Both the position numbers and the translations under genes were made by a program. From positions 222,259-286,258 of the forward strand of contig JAJEHL010000011.1 of NCBI GenBank assembly GCA_022823725.1: 64,000 nucleotides of DNA, given 5' to 3'. Numbering within the stretch: the first letter of the stretch is position 1; every line of letters begins with the position of its first letter. The stretch is from Candidatus Latescibacterota bacterium (GTDB lineage: Bacteria; Latescibacterota; UBA2968). Shown one piece after another: positions 45,253-55,615 of the stretch. The notes beneath the pieces are model-generated. The model saw only the letters and a program-made list of their open reading frames with translations. It searched no databases and had not been told where the DNA came from.

Positions 45253-47492
45253 TGCGTATGTGTGGCTTATTTTGTTTTTTTTATTTTTCGCTCACCGCAC
45301 ACCTCTGGGCAGACATGCCCAACGGGGGATTTGAACAAATAACAGCATCTCAGATGCCTGTAAACTGGGTACCCATACCCGATTCTACGCGGGTCATGGT
45401 AGAACGCGAACGCGCCCAAAGCGGCAAAATCTCAGTCCTTATGATAGGTGGACCGCGGGGAGAACCCACTGCATTGATCAGCGATCCCGTCAGTATTCAG
45501 CCGGGGGCTATTTATGTCTTAACCGGATGGGCGCGTACCGACAGCGCAAGGGGTTCTGCACGCATCCGATGGCTGTCAGAAAATCAAATTCCGGTGGGCG
45601 AAAGCAGAATAACAACAGAAGTGACAAGCGCGTCGTGGACGCAATGGGCAGGTACTTTTGTGGCCCCCACAAAAGCCGTATTTGGGCGTGTGATTTGTCT
45701 CATACACGGAAAAGAAGCGGCTTTTGACAATGTGCGTCTGCACAAAATCGCATCGCGAATGCCCCTCGATCTTCAATTAAAAGCAACAGATTTTCCCATA
45801 CGTGGTGCGCGCGTCTCAAGGGTGCGCGTGACCATACAAGACAGTATTATTGCGCTGCCTCACCACATGCAGGCAACGGGACAGGACAGTGTGGTTTCTC
45901 ATGATGGAGCCGTGGTCATCTTCGAAGCGAGTCGCGGACAAATAACCCCCTCGGCACAAATAAAAAATGGCACAGCGACAGCCACATTGCGCGACGCCGA
46001 TGAAAATGTGGGCGGCGTCTATGTGCGGGCGCGGTTGGCTCACCTCAGCGCCCAAACCTATGTTGGCGACAAAAAAGCGGTCCGACTGCGCGGTCGTCTT
46101 TTTAATTCCGAAACCGGGCACCCCCTATTGGGCCAGGTAATCGTCGCCGATTCTCTGGGTACTATTTTACAAACGGGATTTGCGGAACGCGGTTTTGTTG
46201 CCGACAGTGCATTTGCAATTGATCTGCCACCCCAAACAGTCACCGTATCCGCAATGCGCGGTCTTACGCACTTGTCGCCAGAACCACAGGTCTTACACCT
46301 CGAGGCCGGTCGAGAACACCTGGTAGAATTGCCCTTCGAACCCTGGACAGACCTCCATGCACGAGGATGGGTGGCTGGCGATCTTCTCAACAGCACTGCC
46401 AATGATGCGCGGGCACGCGGACTGGACTGGGTAGCTTTGCCGGTGAATGCGAATGGAAATTCGATACTGACACTACCCGGCAAATATGTTGAAACACGCG
46501 GGGGAAAACAATGGGTATTGGGCACCACAAGGCTATTTACCCCTGAAAAAAACGGATTCGAGGTACATGCCCAGACGCGCTTAGATCGCGGTATTGTTGG
46601 CTATACAGATATTTTGGGCACATCGAGTTTATTCGATATTCTCGCAGGCCCGGCTTTTGACGCACTCGACGTCGCGCATCCCGATATACGAGCACTGTGG
46701 TTTGCACTGCTCAATCGGGGATACCGCATTGCGGGTACAGCTCTTTCTACCAAACATTTTCGCACATACACACAGGCACCCGGCGACCTGACCGCCGATA
46801 GACTGATGCGCGCAATTGCCAACGGCCAAAATATGATAACCAACGGGCCTCTAATCTCATTATCCGTCTTTGCAGCCGGACCCGGTAACCAATTGCCCAC
46901 AGGCCGCAAAAGACGAGCTACAATTAACGCCTGGGCGGCCGCAAAATCCGATGCGTATTTAACGCGCATTGAACTGGTTCGCAATTCACGGGTAATCCAG
47001 AGTTGGGATTTGGAAGAACAGCCGCTCAAATACCGAATATCAACAGTGCTCGAAGACTCCGTCAACTGCTGGTATCTCGCGCGGTGCTACGGTGCGGATA
47101 CGTCGCGCGTGGCCTGGACAAATCCAATCTATTTCCAAACAGAGAATTTTGCGCCCCCCCAACCTGTTCAGGCTATTGTGCGAGGCAAAATTGAAATGGC
47201 CGACAATTCTCCCGCGCCCAAAGCCATTATTCGAGCCGTTGATCCCACAGGCAGAACAGTCCTGGAAACAGAAGCTCCACGCGGAACATTTCAAATTTGG
47301 GTACCTGCAACCAGCCAGATCCACGTAGAAGCAAAAGGCTACAAAACACGACCCCAACGCATTTTTGACCATCGCGATATTCAGCGCCTATTGCAAACAC
47401 CTGTCAACGTGCCTGAACTGAACGCCTTAGATAAGCTGACCGAACAATTGCAAGCCATTGACATGGTTTTTGTCCTTAAACGGTCACAATAA
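45249..47492 (+). CDS. Secreted protein with CBM-like N-terminus and degenerate PHP/CehA-like domain
   Basis: The 747-aa protein begins with a hydrophobic signal peptide (about residues 5-20). The N-terminal NGGFE...GWARTDSARGSARIRW pattern is like carbohydrate-binding/jelly-roll domains. Around 365-400 the sequence WTDLHARGWVAGDLLNSTANDARARGLDWVAL follows the CehA/McbA PHP layout, but the expected H-x-H metal ligands are absent. ITNGPLISLSV later is also typical of that family. A carboxypeptidase-regulatory-like segment is near 640-700. It is likely exported and non-hydrolytic or divergent. Confidence 0.7.
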   Translation: MMRMCGLFCFFYFSLTAHLWADMPNGGFEQITASQMPVNWVPIPDSTRVMVERERAQSGKISVLMIGGPRGEPTALISDPVSIQPGAIYVLTGWARTDSARGSARIRWLSENQIPVGESRITTEVTSASWTQWAGTFVAPTKAVFGRVICLIHGKEAAFDNVRLHKIASRMPLDLQLKATDFPIRGARVSRVRVTIQDSIIALPHHMQATGQDSVVSHDGAVVIFEASRGQITPSAQIKNGTATATLRDADENVGGVYVRARLAHLSAQTYVGDKKAVRLRGRLFNSETGHPLLGQVIVADSLGTILQTGFAERGFVADSAFAIDLPPQTVTVSAMRGLTHLSPEPQVLHLEAGREHLVELPFEPWTDLHARGWVAGDLLNSTANDARARGLDWVALPVNANGNSILTLPGKYVETRGGKQWVLGTTRLFTPEKNGFEVHAQTRLDRGIVGYTDILGTSSLFDILAGPAFDALDVAHPDIRALWFALLNRGYRIAGTALSTKHFRTYTQAPGDLTADRLMRAIANGQNMITNGPLISLSVFAAGPGNQLPTGRKRRATINAWAAAKSDAYLTRIELVRNSRVIQSWDLEEQPLKYRISTVLEDSVNCWYLARCYGADTSRVAWTNPIYFQTENFAPPQPVQAIVRGKIEMADNSPAPKAIIRAVDPTGRTVLETEAPRGTFQIWVPATSQIHVEAKGYKTRPQRIFDHRDIQRLLQTPVNVPELNALDKLTEQLQAIDMVFVLKRSQ

Positions 47493-47558
47493 CTTGACCA
47501 CCGTATTATATTTATACTGTAGAAATATGTACTTTCATTTTCAGACCAGGAGATTAAA

Positions 47559-48251
47559 ATGAATAAAGTTCTGGTGGTTGAAGACGAACCCGATATTTTG
47601 GAAATGGTGCGCTACAACCTCGATCAGGCTGGGTTAGATGTTGAAACAGCAGAAGATGCCGAGCGTGCCCTCCAGAGCGTTCAGGAAATTCTGCCAGATG
47701 TGATCATACTGGACCTGATGTTGCCGGGCATTGACGGACTGGACATGTGCAGACAATTAAAACAAGATGCTCGAACCCGTCACATACCCATCTTGATGTT
47801 GACCGCGCGCAAAGAGGAAGTAGATCGCATTGTGGGATTGGAATTGGGAGCCGATGACTACGTCGTCAAACCCTTTTCCCCACGCGAACTCGTCTTGAGA
47901 GCGCAGGCGATTCTGCGGCGCAGTCAGGGCAGCTCGCAATCGACCACAGATGCCTGGTTACATCTGGGACCGATCTCTATCGATAAAGCCGCGCATCAGG
48001 CCCTCTTAAATGGCGATCCCTTAGAATTGACCGGCACAGAGTTTAAGTTGCTCCTGACCTTGATCGAACGCCGCGGGCGCGTGCAAACGCGCGACGATTT
48101 ACTCGACACAGTATGGGGTTATGAATACAGCGGCTATGGGCGCACGGTCGATACGCACATCAGGCGGTTGCGCGAGAAACTCGGCGAAGCGTGCGAATGG
48201 ATCGAAACCGTGCGGGGCGTGGGCTATCGCTTCCGCCGAGAAAGAGTATAG
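47559..48251 (+). CDS. OmpR/PhoB-family response regulator
   Basis: The 230-aa protein has a receiver domain with the acidic pair EDE (9-11), phosphoacceptor Asp in IILDLMLPGIDG (about 53), Thr in LMLTARKE and Lys in VVKPFSP. A C-terminal winged helix (about 130-230) ends in the usual VRGVGYRF. It is followed by its sensor kinase with 1 base between. The PhoB/PhoR-like pair suggests envelope or phosphate sensing, though the ligand is unknown. Confidence 0.95.
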   Translation: MNKVLVVEDEPDILEMVRYNLDQAGLDVETAEDAERALQSVQEILPDVIILDLMLPGIDGLDMCRQLKQDARTRHIPILMLTARKEEVDRIVGLELGADDYVVKPFSPRELVLRAQAILRRSQGSSQSTTDAWLHLGPISIDKAAHQALLNGDPLELTGTEFKLLLTLIERRGRVQTRDDLLDTVWGYEYSGYGRTVDTHIRRLREKLGEACEWIETVRGVGYRFRRERV

Positions 48252-48252
48252 A

Positions 48253-50076
48253 ATGCGTTTGCACTGGAAATGGATGCTCGCCTGCCTTTCTGTGCTAATA
48301 CTGGTACTGGCATCTGCACATCTATATCTGGATCACGCCATACGCGACTTTTGGATTTCTCATGCCGAGCAGAGACTTTTGCGCGAGGTGCGTTTTGCCC
48401 GTGTATATCTCAGTGATATGGCAAATACCGATGAGGGACTCGTCCCACTCGTCAACGAAGTGGGCGTGCGTTTGGGCGTGCGTGCAACGCTGATCAACGG
48501 TCAGGGACGCGTATTGGCCGATTCGGAAACCGATCCTTATGATCTGAGCGCTCTGGAAAATTACGCTGACCATCCAGAAATCAGCGCGGCACGTCAACAG
48601 GGACGGGGAAGCAACTCGCGTTATAGCAATACACTGGATACTGAAATATTATATGTAGCAACGGCAATACCGGAAATTGGCGACGGACATTATGTCCTGA
48701 GATTGGCTCTACCCCTGCGCGATATGGAGCATATTGGACAACTGATTTCACAGACAATATGGATCGTATCGATACTGGGATTATGCCTCGCTCTATTATT
48801 GGCTTATGGCACCTCGCGATATATCTCGCGCTCGATTTTAGATGCAATCTGGTTCGTCAAAAACATTACTTCGGGAAGATTAAAACACCGCACACTCCGC
48901 GTGGGATCCACGCGAGAATTGCGCGATTTGGGCACCGCATTAGACGACATGCGTCGGCAGGTACAGACGCACATCGGACAAATCACACTTGAAAAATCGC
49001 GTTTAGAAGCTGTCTTGACGAGCATTACAGAAGCCATTCTGGTCACGGACCAAAGTGGTCGCATCCTGATGGGCAATCAGACATTTGAAAAGCTATTTGG
49101 CGTGTCTGACGCCATTGAAGGACGCATGCCCATTGAGCTTGTGCGCCATCGGGATGTGCAAAATGCAATTGATCAAACCCTGAAAACCGGACAAGCGGTA
49201 TTTTTAGATCTCACCCGCTCAGACGACCGAGAACGCCATTTCGATGTACAGATTGCACCTATTTTACAAGATGATCATATCGCGGGTTCTGTAACGATTT
49301 TCTACGATATCACTGAATTGCGCCGCCTGGAGCGCATTCGCAAAGATTTTGTCGCCAATGTCTCCCATGAATTGCGCACCCCGCTTACAACCATTAAGGG
49401 ATGCGCTGCCACACTTGCAGACGGCGCCTTAGACGACCAGGAAGCCTCACAGCGATTCGTGAAAATGATCAACACCCATGCGGATCGCTTGCACAATCTG
49501 GTAGAAGATATTCTGGATTTATCGCGTATAGAATCCGGTGCTCTGCCCCTTGAGATCGGCGTTTATCCCATACAAGAGATGATCAATTCCGTCGTTGGAC
49601 AAATACGCCCACTGGCAAAAGAAAAAACCCTTACCATCGAGATAAACATAAAAGAAAATGTGCAGGTGCAGTGCGATCACAAGCTCATCGAACAGGCATT
49701 GTTCAATTTGCTCGACAACGCCGTAAAATACACGCCTGAAGAGGGTAAAATCTGGATTCAGACGCGGGATTTCAAGCATGTGGAAAATGATCGAGAATAC
49801 CGTCTCAATAGACCAGGGGAAATGGAAAGTCAGACCCGCACGCGCCGCATTGCATTAGAAGTAAAGGACACGGGTATTGGGGTTCCGCTTTCAGATATGG
49901 ATCGCATTTTTGAGCGATTTTATCGGGTCGATAAAGGGCGGTCGCGGGCAATGGGCGGGACGGGCCTGGGCTTGTCAATTGTTCGACACATCATGGATGC
50001 ACACGGCGAGCGAGTCTATGTCGAAAGCGAACAGGGCAAGGGATCGACATTTGGACTGACATTGCCAAGTGTATAA
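48253..50076 (+). CDS. PhoR-like sensor histidine kinase
   Basis: The 607-aa protein starts at 48253. Two membrane helices (about 7-25 and 165-190) bracket a periplasmic sensor. HAMP and PAS (about 245-350) regions follow, then the H-box VSHELRTPLTT (His about 372) and a HATPase with N-box NLLDNAVKYT, G1 KDTGIGVP and GTGLGLSIV. Domain order matches PhoR-class kinases. It is coupled to the regulator just upstream. A hairpin terminator follows. Confidence 0.95.
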   Translation: MRLHWKWMLACLSVLILVLASAHLYLDHAIRDFWISHAEQRLLREVRFARVYLSDMANTDEGLVPLVNEVGVRLGVRATLINGQGRVLADSETDPYDLSALENYADHPEISAARQQGRGSNSRYSNTLDTEILYVATAIPEIGDGHYVLRLALPLRDMEHIGQLISQTIWIVSILGLCLALLLAYGTSRYISRSILDAIWFVKNITSGRLKHRTLRVGSTRELRDLGTALDDMRRQVQTHIGQITLEKSRLEAVLTSITEAILVTDQSGRILMGNQTFEKLFGVSDAIEGRMPIELVRHRDVQNAIDQTLKTGQAVFLDLTRSDDRERHFDVQIAPILQDDHIAGSVTIFYDITELRRLERIRKDFVANVSHELRTPLTTIKGCAATLADGALDDQEASQRFVKMINTHADRLHNLVEDILDLSRIESGALPLEIGVYPIQEMINSVVGQIRPLAKEKTLTIEINIKENVQVQCDHKLIEQALFNLLDNAVKYTPEEGKIWIQTRDFKHVENDREYRLNRPGEMESQTRTRRIALEVKDTGIGVPLSDMDRIFERFYRVDKGRSRAMGGTGLGLSIVRHIMDAHGERVYVESEQGKGSTFGLTLPSV

Positions 50077-50081
50077 AAAAA

Positions 50082-50112
50082 GGGGTCGCGTTATTTAACG
50101 CGACCCCTTAAA
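50082..50112 (+). terminator. Rho-independent terminator after sensor kinase
   Basis: Stem GGGGTCGCGTT (50082-50092) pairs with AACGCGACCCC (50097-50107) around ATTT. It lies directly after the kinase stop; an A run precedes and Ts follow, so it may work for both directions. Confidence 0.85.
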
Positions 50113-50117
50113 TCTAT

Positions 50118-50194
50118 TGGTCGGGGCGAGAGGATTTGAACCTCCGGCCTCCTGCTCCCGAAGCAGGCGCTCTACCGGGCTGAGCCACGCCCCG
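50118..50194 (-). tRNA. tRNA-Pro (CGG)
   Basis: On the minus strand the acceptor is CGGGGCG with CGCCCCG, the D arm GCTC/GAGC, the anticodon stem CCTGC/GCAGG around TTCGGGA (anticodon CGG), the T arm GGAGG/CCTCT with TTCAAAT, and CCA is encoded. 77 bases. Confidence 0.95.
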
Positions 50195-50248
50195 TTTGCT
50201 ATTTGTCTAAAAAAATACCACAATTTCATTCTCAGGCAAGGAAAAGAT

Positions 50249-50593
50249 TCACGCCGCCTGAAATGCCGCAACAGCTTCATCTACGGAATTGTGCAGATCA
50301 AAAACTTTAATCAACTGCGTCTGCACAAAAACACTGATCACATGATCGTGGGCATTGGCGAGTTTCAAATCGCCGTTAGCCTGGCGCAAACGCTGCAAAA
50401 GCGCGGTCAAAACCCCAAATGCCATGCTATTTAACCATCGCACCTGCCCCAAATCCAAAACCACTTTCATCCCATTATTCTCTTCGAGAAATTCAGTTAC
50501 ATAATCGGCCAACTCCGACATCTCGCGGTCTGTTACCTGACCGTCGAGCTTTATAATGCGAATATTCCCCTGCATAGTTTCTTCAAAAGCCAT
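50249..50593 (-). CDS. STAS-domain anti-sigma-factor antagonist-like protein
   Basis: The 114-aa protein starts at 50593 with GGAAGGA upstream. The STAS core is visible: VVLDLGQVRWLNSMAFGVL (about 60-78), with the Ser in L-N-S-M at the site phosphorylated in SpoIIAA/RsbV proteins. It starts 13 bases after the hybrid kinase stop, the last gene of that operon. It is the expected target of an RsbW/HsbR-type kinase, such as the REC-HATPase gene at 54701. Confidence 0.9.
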   Translation of the reverse strand: MAFEETMQGNIRIIKLDGQVTDREMSELADYVTEFLEENNGMKVVLDLGQVRWLNSMAFGVLTALLQRLRQANGDLKLANAHDHVISVFVQTQLIKVFDLHNSVDEAVAAFQAA

Positions 50594-50606
50594 TCTGTTT
50601 TCCTTC

Positions 50607-53501
50607 CTATTTGTGAACCAAATGTCCCTGCACCTCGAGCGCGGCTGCAAGGGATTCCACCTGCCCTCTTAAATCTTCCATAAAGCGATCAACATCTGCC
50701 CAATTCTCATCCTTTGCCAACTCTTCAATTGTCGCGGCAACTTCCCTCAGGTCATTCGCGTAAAACAATTCGGCATTTTCTTTTAATTCACGCGCGCCCC
50801 GGCGAAGCGTTTCTGTGTCTTCGAGCAGGCTCATCAAATCGCCCCTCGTTTCTAAAAACATCTCGGCTAACCGCACGAGAAGTGCTTCATCTCCACCAAC
50901 ATGTTGCAATGATGCCCCCCAATCGAGCGTTTGGTGCGAGACGGGACCCGTCGCTTCCACCGCCTCGTAAAGGAGACGAGACCGAAGTGGTTTGGCGACA
51001 AATCCGTCCATCCCGGCCGCTATGCAAAGCTCGCGGTCGCCCTTCATCACATCGGCTGTCATCGCAACAATGCGAATATGCCCTCCCGACACCTTTTCTC
51101 GCTTGCGAATTTCTTTGGTGGCTTCAAGACCATCCATTTCGGGCATTTGTACATCCATCAACACCAGATCAAAAACATCGTCTTTTTCAAGTGCTTCCAG
51201 AACCTCCACGCCATTATTTGCCACAACGACTGTGTGACCGCGCTGGTGTAACATATCAATGGCGACGCGCTGGTTGACCAGACCGTCTTCGGCCAATAAA
51301 ATGTGCAGAGATGCCTGCGCCTTATCGGTTACAATATCGTCCGTCCCCAAAGCATCTGACACAGATTCCTCAAATATGCCAGCGATCAAATTAAAAAGAT
51401 CGGATTGCTTGATGGGTTTGGACAAATGTCCGGCCAGCATTTCTCTGGTAGAAGCCACATCCGGGCGACCAGCAGAAGTCAACACCACCACACGCGTGTA
51501 TTGCAGCGTTGCATCAGCGGCAATCTGCCTTGCGAGCGCGTAACCGTCCATAACCGGCATTTCCGCGTCGAGCAGAACCAGTGGATATGGGCTGCCTGCC
51601 CGTTGTGCGCGCAACAACTCTTCCAATGCTATCTGACCATTCTCGGCCAGAGCGGGTTTCAAGCCATGGCAGGACAACATCTCTTCAAAAATCACCCGAT
51701 TGGTATTGTTATCATCAACGACCAATACGGGCATGCCGTGCAATGTATCGGGCAAAACATCTCGATACAACACACCGTTGGTCCGACGCGAAAAACTGGC
51801 TTCAAAAAAGAAAATACTGCCCTTGTCCAGTTCGCTTTTCACATCGAGTTTTCCACCCATCAGTTCCACAAGTTGGGCAGAAATGGTCAAACCGAGACCC
51901 GTGCCGCCGTATTCCCGCGTCGTTGAACTATCTGCCTGGTCAAACGCACTGAATATCTGTTGTTGTACCTGCAATGGAATACCGATACCTGTATCGCGCA
52001 CCTCAAATCGCAGTTTTGCCTCTTCCTCGCGCATCTCGATCAGGTCAACATCGATATCTACATTCCCTCGTTCTGTAAATTTGATGGCATTGCCCACCAG
52101 ATTGACGACGACCTGTCTCAGGCGAATGGGATCGCCTATCAGGTCGTCGGGAACCTCTGGCGCAATCCGGTAGGTCAACTCAAGCCCCTTCTCACTCGCC
52201 CGAACAGCCAGCGTTTGCAACGTATCGCCAAGCGTATCTCTCAGCGCGAACGGAATGCTTTCCAATTCGAGCTTACTGGCTTCCACCTTGGACAGATCGA
52301 GAATATCGTTGAGCAACACCAGTAACGTATCTGCCGAATTATAAGCGAGATCGGCGTATTCTTTTTGCCGCTCTGTCAATTCGGTATTGCCCAGCAATTC
52401 AATCATCCCCATAATGCCGTTCATTGGCGTGCGAATCTCGTGGCTCATATTGGCCAAAAATTGGCTCTTGGCCTGATTTGCTGCTTCGGCTGCTATACGG
52501 GCATTTTCAAGCTCTTTGTTCTGCGCTTCGAGGCGCTCGAGATCGTCTAAACGGGTAATACCCATCGAGACCTGCTCTGCAATACTTTCCAAAAACAAAA
52601 CTTCAGCCTCTGAAAAAGCAGAAATCTTATCACTCATCAAAGCCAATGTGCCCCGCACATGGGGAATATCGAGAATACATCGCACCTCAACCCCATATCG
52701 CGCAGCTATGGCCTTGAATCCCACCTGAGACAACCCCCCCATATCTTCTACGAGATTCTCGCGGTAAATTGTTCTCTGCTGTTGCCACATCCGATATACA
52801 TTCGGGACCTCGCGCACCATGCGATTGATCTGTCCCGAAGGCAACACCTCGTGCGTTTCAAAAGTCCGCGTTTTGGGATCGAGCAATCGATGCACGGCAA
52901 TGGCGACAACTGGTACATCGAGTGCCAGCAACTGTTCTCTAAACACGCGCACAACCACCTCGAGATGCTCTGGCCGCGTCATCTGTTGTACGGCGCGACT
53001 GACCTGTATAAGCGCGTTCTGAAACGCCACCTGTTCGCCAAGCGCACCTTCTGCCCGCTTTTGCCCGGTAATATCGGCCACCGCACCAATCATCCGGACC
53101 GGCACTTCTTCACCCGCATCAAAAAAAACTTTGGCTTTGCTACTGACCCATCTCACCTCGCCATTGGCATGTACAATTCGATATTCAGTATCATAAGGAG
53201 CGCGTCCTTCAAGAGCTTGTCTGACCTCCTTCTGTGCGCGGTCGCGATCATCTGGATAAACACACGCCAACCACTCGGCCTCAGAGACCATTGTATCTCG
53301 TGGCGGAAAACCAAAAAGATCGAAATACCGGTCTGTACACACAGCACTATCGTTTTGGATATCCCAATCAAACAGACCAATCCTACCGGCTTCGAGCGCG
53401 TGTGTTAGACGCTCTTCACTCCGCTGCAATGCGTCTAACGCATTCCGAATCTGTTGAAATCCACCAGTAGAATCAACCGTATGTGTATCGCGTTTTGCCA
53501 T
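50607..53501 (-). CDS. Hybrid sensor kinase (PAS-GAF-HisKA-HATPase-REC-REC) with degenerate Hpt
   Basis: The 964-aa protein has a PAS/PAC module (about 25-150), GAF (about 165-325), HisKA with the H-box [11 protein letters not shown] (His about 353) and HATPase ([12 protein letters not shown]). Two receivers follow, with Asp in [13 protein letters not shown] (about 643) and [13 protein letters not shown] (about 780). The last about 100 residues align with a histidine phosphotransfer domain, but the conserved A-H-x-L-K-G reads A-R-E-L-K-E (about 902), so it cannot accept phosphate there. No membrane helix is seen, so it is a soluble sensor. Phosphate must pass to another Hpt. Confidence 0.93.
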   Translation of the reverse strand: MAKRDTHTVDSTGGFQQIRNALDALQRSEERLTHALEAGRIGLFDWDIQNDSAVCTDRYFDLFGFPPRDTMVSEAEWLACVYPDDRDRAQKEVRQALEGRAPYDTEYRIVHANGEVRWVSSKAKVFFDAGEEVPVRMIGAVADITGQKRAEGALGEQVAFQNALIQVSRAVQQMTRPEHLEVVVRVFREQLLALDVPVVAIAVHRLLDPKTRTFETHEVLPSGQINRMVREVPNVYRMWQQQRTIYRENLVEDMGGLSQVGFKAIAARYGVEVRCILDIPHVRGTLALMSDKISAFSEAEVLFLESIAEQVSMGITRLDDLERLEAQNKELENARIAAEAANQAKSQFLANMSHEIRTPMNGIMGMIELLGNTELTERQKEYADLAYNSADTLLVLLNDILDLSKVEASKLELESIPFALRDTLGDTLQTLAVRASEKGLELTYRIAPEVPDDLIGDPIRLRQVVVNLVGNAIKFTERGNVDIDVDLIEMREEEAKLRFEVRDTGIGIPLQVQQQIFSAFDQADSSTTREYGGTGLGLTISAQLVELMGGKLDVKSELDKGSIFFFEASFSRRTNGVLYRDVLPDTLHGMPVLVVDDNNTNRVIFEEMLSCHGLKPALAENGQIALEELLRAQRAGSPYPLVLLDAEMPVMDGYALARQIAADATLQYTRVVVLTSAGRPDVASTREMLAGHLSKPIKQSDLFNLIAGIFEESVSDALGTDDIVTDKAQASLHILLAEDGLVNQRVAIDMLHQRGHTVVVANNGVEVLEALEKDDVFDLVLMDVQMPEMDGLEATKEIRKREKVSGGHIRIVAMTADVMKGDRELCIAAGMDGFVAKPLRSRLLYEAVEATGPVSHQTLDWGASLQHVGGDEALLVRLAEMFLETRGDLMSLLEDTETLRRGARELKENAELFYANDLREVAATIEELAKDENWADVDRFMEDLRGQVESLAAALEVQGHLVHK

Positions 53502-53510
53502 GGTAAAATT

Positions 53511-53750
53511 TTATTCACCCTCTGTTTCACTGGGTGTTACTTGTTCTACTGGATCACCGCCCGGAATAGATTCAAAGAGAAAATTCATTTCTTTCATACC
53601 GTAAATCAAAATAACCAGGACAATCACAATAGCAATGACAATAAACCCATTCCTCAAATTGTTCCCTTCTTCAAAACGTTGAAGAATGCTTTTGAACTTT
53701 TGTCTTTCAGCCTGCTCCTTGTGGATACGGTCCAAATCTTTGAGATCCAT
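53511..53750 (-). CDS. Small single-pass membrane protein
   Basis: The 79-aa protein starts at 53750 with AGGAGG 6 bases upstream. A charged coiled N-terminus (about 1-32) leads to one membrane helix (about 36-55) and an acidic C-terminal tail. It is directly upstream of the hybrid kinase with 9 bases between, so co-transcribed. It may anchor or modulate the soluble kinase (inference). Confidence 0.75.
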   Translation of the reverse strand: MDLKDLDRIHKEQAERQKFKSILQRFEEGNNLRNGFIVIAIVIVLVILIYGMKEMNFLFESIPGGDPVEQVTPSETEGE

Positions 53751-53987
53751 ACACACCTCCTGATGCGATTGGAATAACGATTGCGAGGAACCATTTCACC
53801 ATTAAAATTATACACACAAAAACAGAAGTCAATCAAAAATCTACTTCTCCATATTAGTCCGCGCCACCCCACAACCTCAAACAATTGTGGTTGACACAAA
53901 CTGTCAATTCGTTGTACCTATTATGTTGTGGTTTTCATCTGCGTTTATCTGCGGACATCTGCGGACACATTCCTGGAGTCAGATTCG

Positions 53988-54686
53988 ATGGACCATCTCC
54001 CAACTTCTTGTGACGCGCTCATTATAGATCGCAACCCCATCCATCGCCACCTGCTCTACGCGCTACTCGAGCAAATGGGCTATCGGGTCGTGGCAGTTCC
54101 CGAACCGCCTGAAAAAGCTCTGTCTTATCGTTTCGCGATGATGGACATAGATGAGTGTGAAAATTTTGAACAGCAAATTGCGCGGACACAACCGGACATT
54201 CCCACTATTGGTCTCGTATCACACGAAAAACACGATCAACCCTGTCTCAGCGCAGGTGCCTCAGCAACGCTAATCCGCCCCGTCCTTGCAGACCAGATCT
54301 TTGCCGTCCTGCAAAATTTGAATATACAGCCCGAAAACGTCCAAACACCTCCTATTGACATCGATCGTATCATGACACGGGTAGGCGGAAGAAAGCAAAT
54401 TCTAAAAAAAATGGTTGATATTTTTATAGAAGAATTACCCGACCAGATTGCCGCATTGCACCGGGCAATTGATCAACAATCGCCTGAAGATCTGCGCCAG
54501 GCAGCCCACGCGCTGAAGGGCGCTATCGCCAATTTTGACGCCAAAACAGCTTATGAAGCAGCTTTCGCACTCGAGCAGATGGGCAAATCGAACAACCTGA
54601 GCCAGGCCTCCGCAACCTGCCAAAAGCTCGAACACGAGTTATCTGCTGTCCAAAATGCACTCAAAGAACTCACCCTATCCTTTTGA
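53988..54686 (+). CDS. Receiver-like domain fused to intact Hpt domain
   Basis: The 232-aa protein starts at 53988, with GGAG upstream. The N-terminal receiver-like part (about 8-120) keeps a candidate Asp (AMMDIDE) but has only one N-terminal acid and Arg where the conserved Lys should be (LIRPVLA). The C-terminal Hpt (about 130-230) has the intact A-A-H-A-L-K-G motif, His about 169. It lies divergent from the hybrid kinase, whose own Hpt lacks that His, so it probably supplies the missing relay step. It precedes a REC-HATPase gene. Confidence 0.85.
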   Translation: MDHLPTSCDALIIDRNPIHRHLLYALLEQMGYRVVAVPEPPEKALSYRFAMMDIDECENFEQQIARTQPDIPTIGLVSHEKHDQPCLSAGASATLIRPVLADQIFAVLQNLNIQPENVQTPPIDIDRIMTRVGGRKQILKKMVDIFIEELPDQIAALHRAIDQQSPEDLRQAAHALKGAIANFDAKTAYEAAFALEQMGKSNNLSQASATCQKLEHELSAVQNALKELTLSF

Positions 54687-54700
54687 ACCGAGCACCAGAC

Positions 54701-55552
54701 ATGTCCAAAATACTAATCGCAGAAGACGACGGCTCAACCAGAGTGCTGGTAGAAGCCATACTCGAAGACGCCGGGCACACAACAGAAACGGTTACTGATG
54801 GGATAAAGGCTTATGACCGAATCTCCACAACCTCATTCGACTTGCTGCTTACAGATATATGGATGCCCGGACTCAACGGTTTGGAATTACTGTCCAAAAT
54901 AAAAACCTTGCCCTCACCGCCGCCAGTCATCGTCATGACTTCCGACGACACCTCAGACACCCTCCTCAAAGCAATCCGCGAACAGGCATACCACTATATC
55001 TCAAAACCCATAGACCCTCAAGAATTGATACGCCTCGTCCAGGATGGCCTCAGTGTAAGCCGCCAGGAAACATTTATCGAAGTGACATCGGCAACCCCAA
55101 ACTGGGTTGAAATCCTGGTGCCCTGCGATCAAAAAGCAGCGGGAAGGATGCGCAATTTCGTAATGCAACTGGAAGCCGATCTGCCCGAAGACATCCGCGA
55201 GACCATCGCAATGTCATTCTACGAACTCCTCGCCAACGCCATTGAATGGGGCGGAAAGCTAGACCCGAGCAAAAAGGTCCGAATCGCATTTCTCCGCTTT
55301 GAGCGCATGCTCATGTTCCGCATAGAAGATCCCGGATCGGGTTTTGACATGGATGAACTCGAACATGCGGCCCTCAACAACCCCGATGACCCCATCGCCC
55401 ACATGAGCGTCAGAGAAAACCAGGGACTCCGCCCGGGCGGCTTTGGCCTTCTAATGGTCAAAACCAGCGCAGACGAATTGATCTACAACGAAGCCCGAAA
55501 CGAAGTGGCCTTTGTCAAATACCTCGACCCCCCAAAAGACACGAAAAGATAA
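54701..55552 (+). CDS. Response regulator fused to RsbW-like HATPase
   Basis: The protein is 283 aa from the ATG at 54701; a TTG at 54683 overlapping the previous stop is possible. The receiver is complete: EDD, Asp in LLLTDIWMPGLNG, Thr/Ser MTSDD, Lys in ISKPIDP. After about residue 150 is a GHKL ATPase of the anti-sigma kinase class: N-box ELLANAIEWG, G1 DPGSGFD, G2 RPGGFGLLMVK. It would be switched by phosphorylation and act on a STAS protein. This is like HsbR/HsbA logic. A terminator follows. Confidence 0.88.
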   Translation: MSKILIAEDDGSTRVLVEAILEDAGHTTETVTDGIKAYDRISTTSFDLLLTDIWMPGLNGLELLSKIKTLPSPPPVIVMTSDDTSDTLLKAIREQAYHYISKPIDPQELIRLVQDGLSVSRQETFIEVTSATPNWVEILVPCDQKAAGRMRNFVMQLEADLPEDIRETIAMSFYELLANAIEWGGKLDPSKKVRIAFLRFERMLMFRIEDPGSGFDMDELEHAALNNPDDPIAHMSVRENQGLRPGGFGLLMVKTSADELIYNEARNEVAFVKYLDPPKDTKR

Positions 55553-55556
55553 CTAA

Positions 55557-55594
55557 AAAAGGGCTGTACATTGAAATGTACAGCCCTTTTGTCT
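55557..55594. terminator. Bidirectional Rho-independent terminator
   Basis: GGGCTGTACAT (55561-55571) pairs with ATGTACAGCCC (55576-55586) around TGAA, flanked by an A run and a T run. It separates the REC-HATPase gene from the convergent M20 peptidase gene. Confidence 0.92.
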
Positions 55595-55615
55595 TTTGTA
55601 TGGAACGTTAAACCC

